Source: an uncultured Shinella sp. (lineage in GTDB: Bacteria > Pseudomonadota > Alphaproteobacteria > Rhizobiales > Rhizobiaceae). Taken from it: a DNA stretch of 33,796 nucleotides. The DNA lies in NCBI RefSeq assembly GCF_946479415.1, contig NZ_CAMLFY010000043.1, positions 1 to 33,796 on the forward strand. Reading direction: 5' to 3'. Under the pieces are notes generated by a model that worked only from the letters and a program-made list of their open reading frames with translations, was not told where the DNA came from and searched no databases. The translations under genes were made by a program, and so were the position numbers. Of the stretch, positions 33,289 to 33,796 are shown one piece after another (position 1 is the stretch's first letter; each line of letters begins with the position of its first letter).

Positions 33289-33735
33289 ATGCGTCCGACA
33301 TCGACGCCCCTTCCATCTCTCGATGCCCTGAAAGACCAGGCGAAGCGTCTGCGTGCGCGTTTTGCCACCGATGGCGAGGCCATCTCCCATTCCCGCGCGC
33401 TGGAACTGATTGCCGCGCAATACGGCTTTCGCGACTGGAACACGCTGCATGCGGCCATCGGAAACCGGCCGCCGTTCAATCCGTGGATGCTTGGCTCGCG
33501 CGTGCGCGGCCATTATCTCGGCCAGCCCTTCGATGCGAAAGTGCTCGGCGTGCAGGCAGTGACGAGCCAGCCGGGCCTCTACCGCATGACCCTGCATTTC
33601 GACGAGCCTGTGGATGTGGTGACCTTCGACAGCTTCTCCGCCTTCCGCCAGCGCGTGAACTGCACCGTCGACGAGACGGGGCGCACGGCGGCAAAAACAT
33701 CCGACGGGCGGCCGCATCTGGAACTGGAATGGTGA
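33289..33735 (+). CDS. Glyoxalase-superfamily-like small protein
   Basis: The frame opens at 33226; ATG 33289 has GGAG at 33278-33281 and gives a 148-residue product. Its first 60 residues (LDALKDQAKRLRARFATDG... SRALELIAAQYGFRDWNTLHAAI) match the short helical domain found in proteins named glyoxalase-superfamily (Glyoxalase_8), where the YGFRDWNTLHAA segment is well conserved. The C-terminal half is beta-rich and not recognised. No catalytic residues can be assigned, and the enzyme name may mislead. Confidence 0.75.
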   Translation: MRPTSTPLPSLDALKDQAKRLRARFATDGEAISHSRALELIAAQYGFRDWNTLHAAIGNRPPFNPWMLGSRVRGHYLGQPFDAKVLGVQAVTSQPGLYRMTLHFDEPVDVVTFDSFSAFRQRVNCTVDETGRTAAKTSDGRPHLELEW

Positions 33736-33739
33736 GCCG

Positions 33740-33796
33740 TCAGAACGAGCCCGTCATTCGCGCTGCAAGGCCGTCGACCGTGAAGTCGGCGGCCTT
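33740..33796 (-). CDS. 3' end of an unidentified gene cut by the window edge
   Basis: Read on the minus strand, the last 57 bases are open and end in TGA (33740-33742). They would encode a C-terminus reading KAADFTVDGLAARMTGSF. The gap to the convergent gene is only 4 bp, like other tight convergent pairs here. The fragment is too short for family assignment, and the reading frame is a guess based on openness and codon style. Confidence 0.5.
   Translation of the reverse strand, partial: KAADFTVDGLAARMTGSF

Overview
The window looks like chromosomal DNA of an alphaproteobacterium of the Rhizobiaceae type (Rhizobium, Agrobacterium, Shinella or Ensifer). The basis is high GC with strong third-position GC, many LacI-controlled sugar genes, a CUT2-type sugar ABC operon paired with TIM-barrel and Gfo/Idh enzymes, a group IV ornithine decarboxylase behind a long structured leader, and a soluble globin-coupled chemoreceptor. 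The exact genus cannot be settled by reading alone. I see no rRNA, tRNA, insertion sequence, prophage or CRISPR array.

Layout. (1) 1-2965: an EmrAB-type multidrug efflux pair behind two copies of GAACCG-NN-CGGTTC, probably operators of a TetR-type regulator lying outside the left edge. (2) 2966-3844: a PhzF-family enzyme, convergent with emrB. (3) 3963-5081: a Tat-exported metallophosphoesterase. (4) 5113-9055: a self-contained xylose operon (operator, LacI regulator, xylulokinase, xylose isomerase, terminator). (5) 9318-10826: a cytoplasmic protoglobin chemoreceptor. (6) 10897-18377: a second LacI gene, divergent from a five-gene operon (ABC ATPase, permease, binding protein, TIM-barrel isomerase-like enzyme, Gfo/Idh dehydrogenase). 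The divergent promoter holds two LacI-type operators arranged as a 19-bp inverted repeat, and a REP-like double hairpin sits inside the operon. (7) 18383-23140: an HD-GYP c-di-GMP phosphodiesterase, a GH1 beta-glucosidase behind its own LacI-type palindrome, and a CHASE4-GGDEF-EAL protein. (8) 23141-27257: tRNA hydroxylase TrhO, a CYTH protein, KDPG aldolase, a DUF533/TerB-like protein, a GNAT enzyme and a small membrane protein. (9) 27254-28917: a DUF1007 + NicO nickel/cobalt transport pair. (10) 29042-33796: a LysR regulator, a long leader with ornithine decarboxylase, a GNAT enzyme, a LysE-type exporter, a glyoxalase-like protein and the 3' end of a further gene.

How the parts fit. Most of the window serves carbohydrate uptake and breakdown. 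Xylose goes through XylA/XylB; glucosides go through GH1; 2-keto-3-deoxy-6-phosphogluconate goes through the Entner-Doudoroff aldolase. An unidentified sugar or glycoside goes through the ABC/TIM-barrel/dehydrogenase operon. That operon is the best candidate for an incompletely described system: its gene content fits an oxidise-then-rearrange or oxidise-then-cleave route, but its substrate cannot be read from the sequence.

Other points worth checking are three convergent gene pairs whose stop codons share a palindrome (TGATCA twice, CTAG once), the candidate operators, the probable speF-type leader of the decarboxylase, and a phased direct repeat in front of the nickel/cobalt genes.
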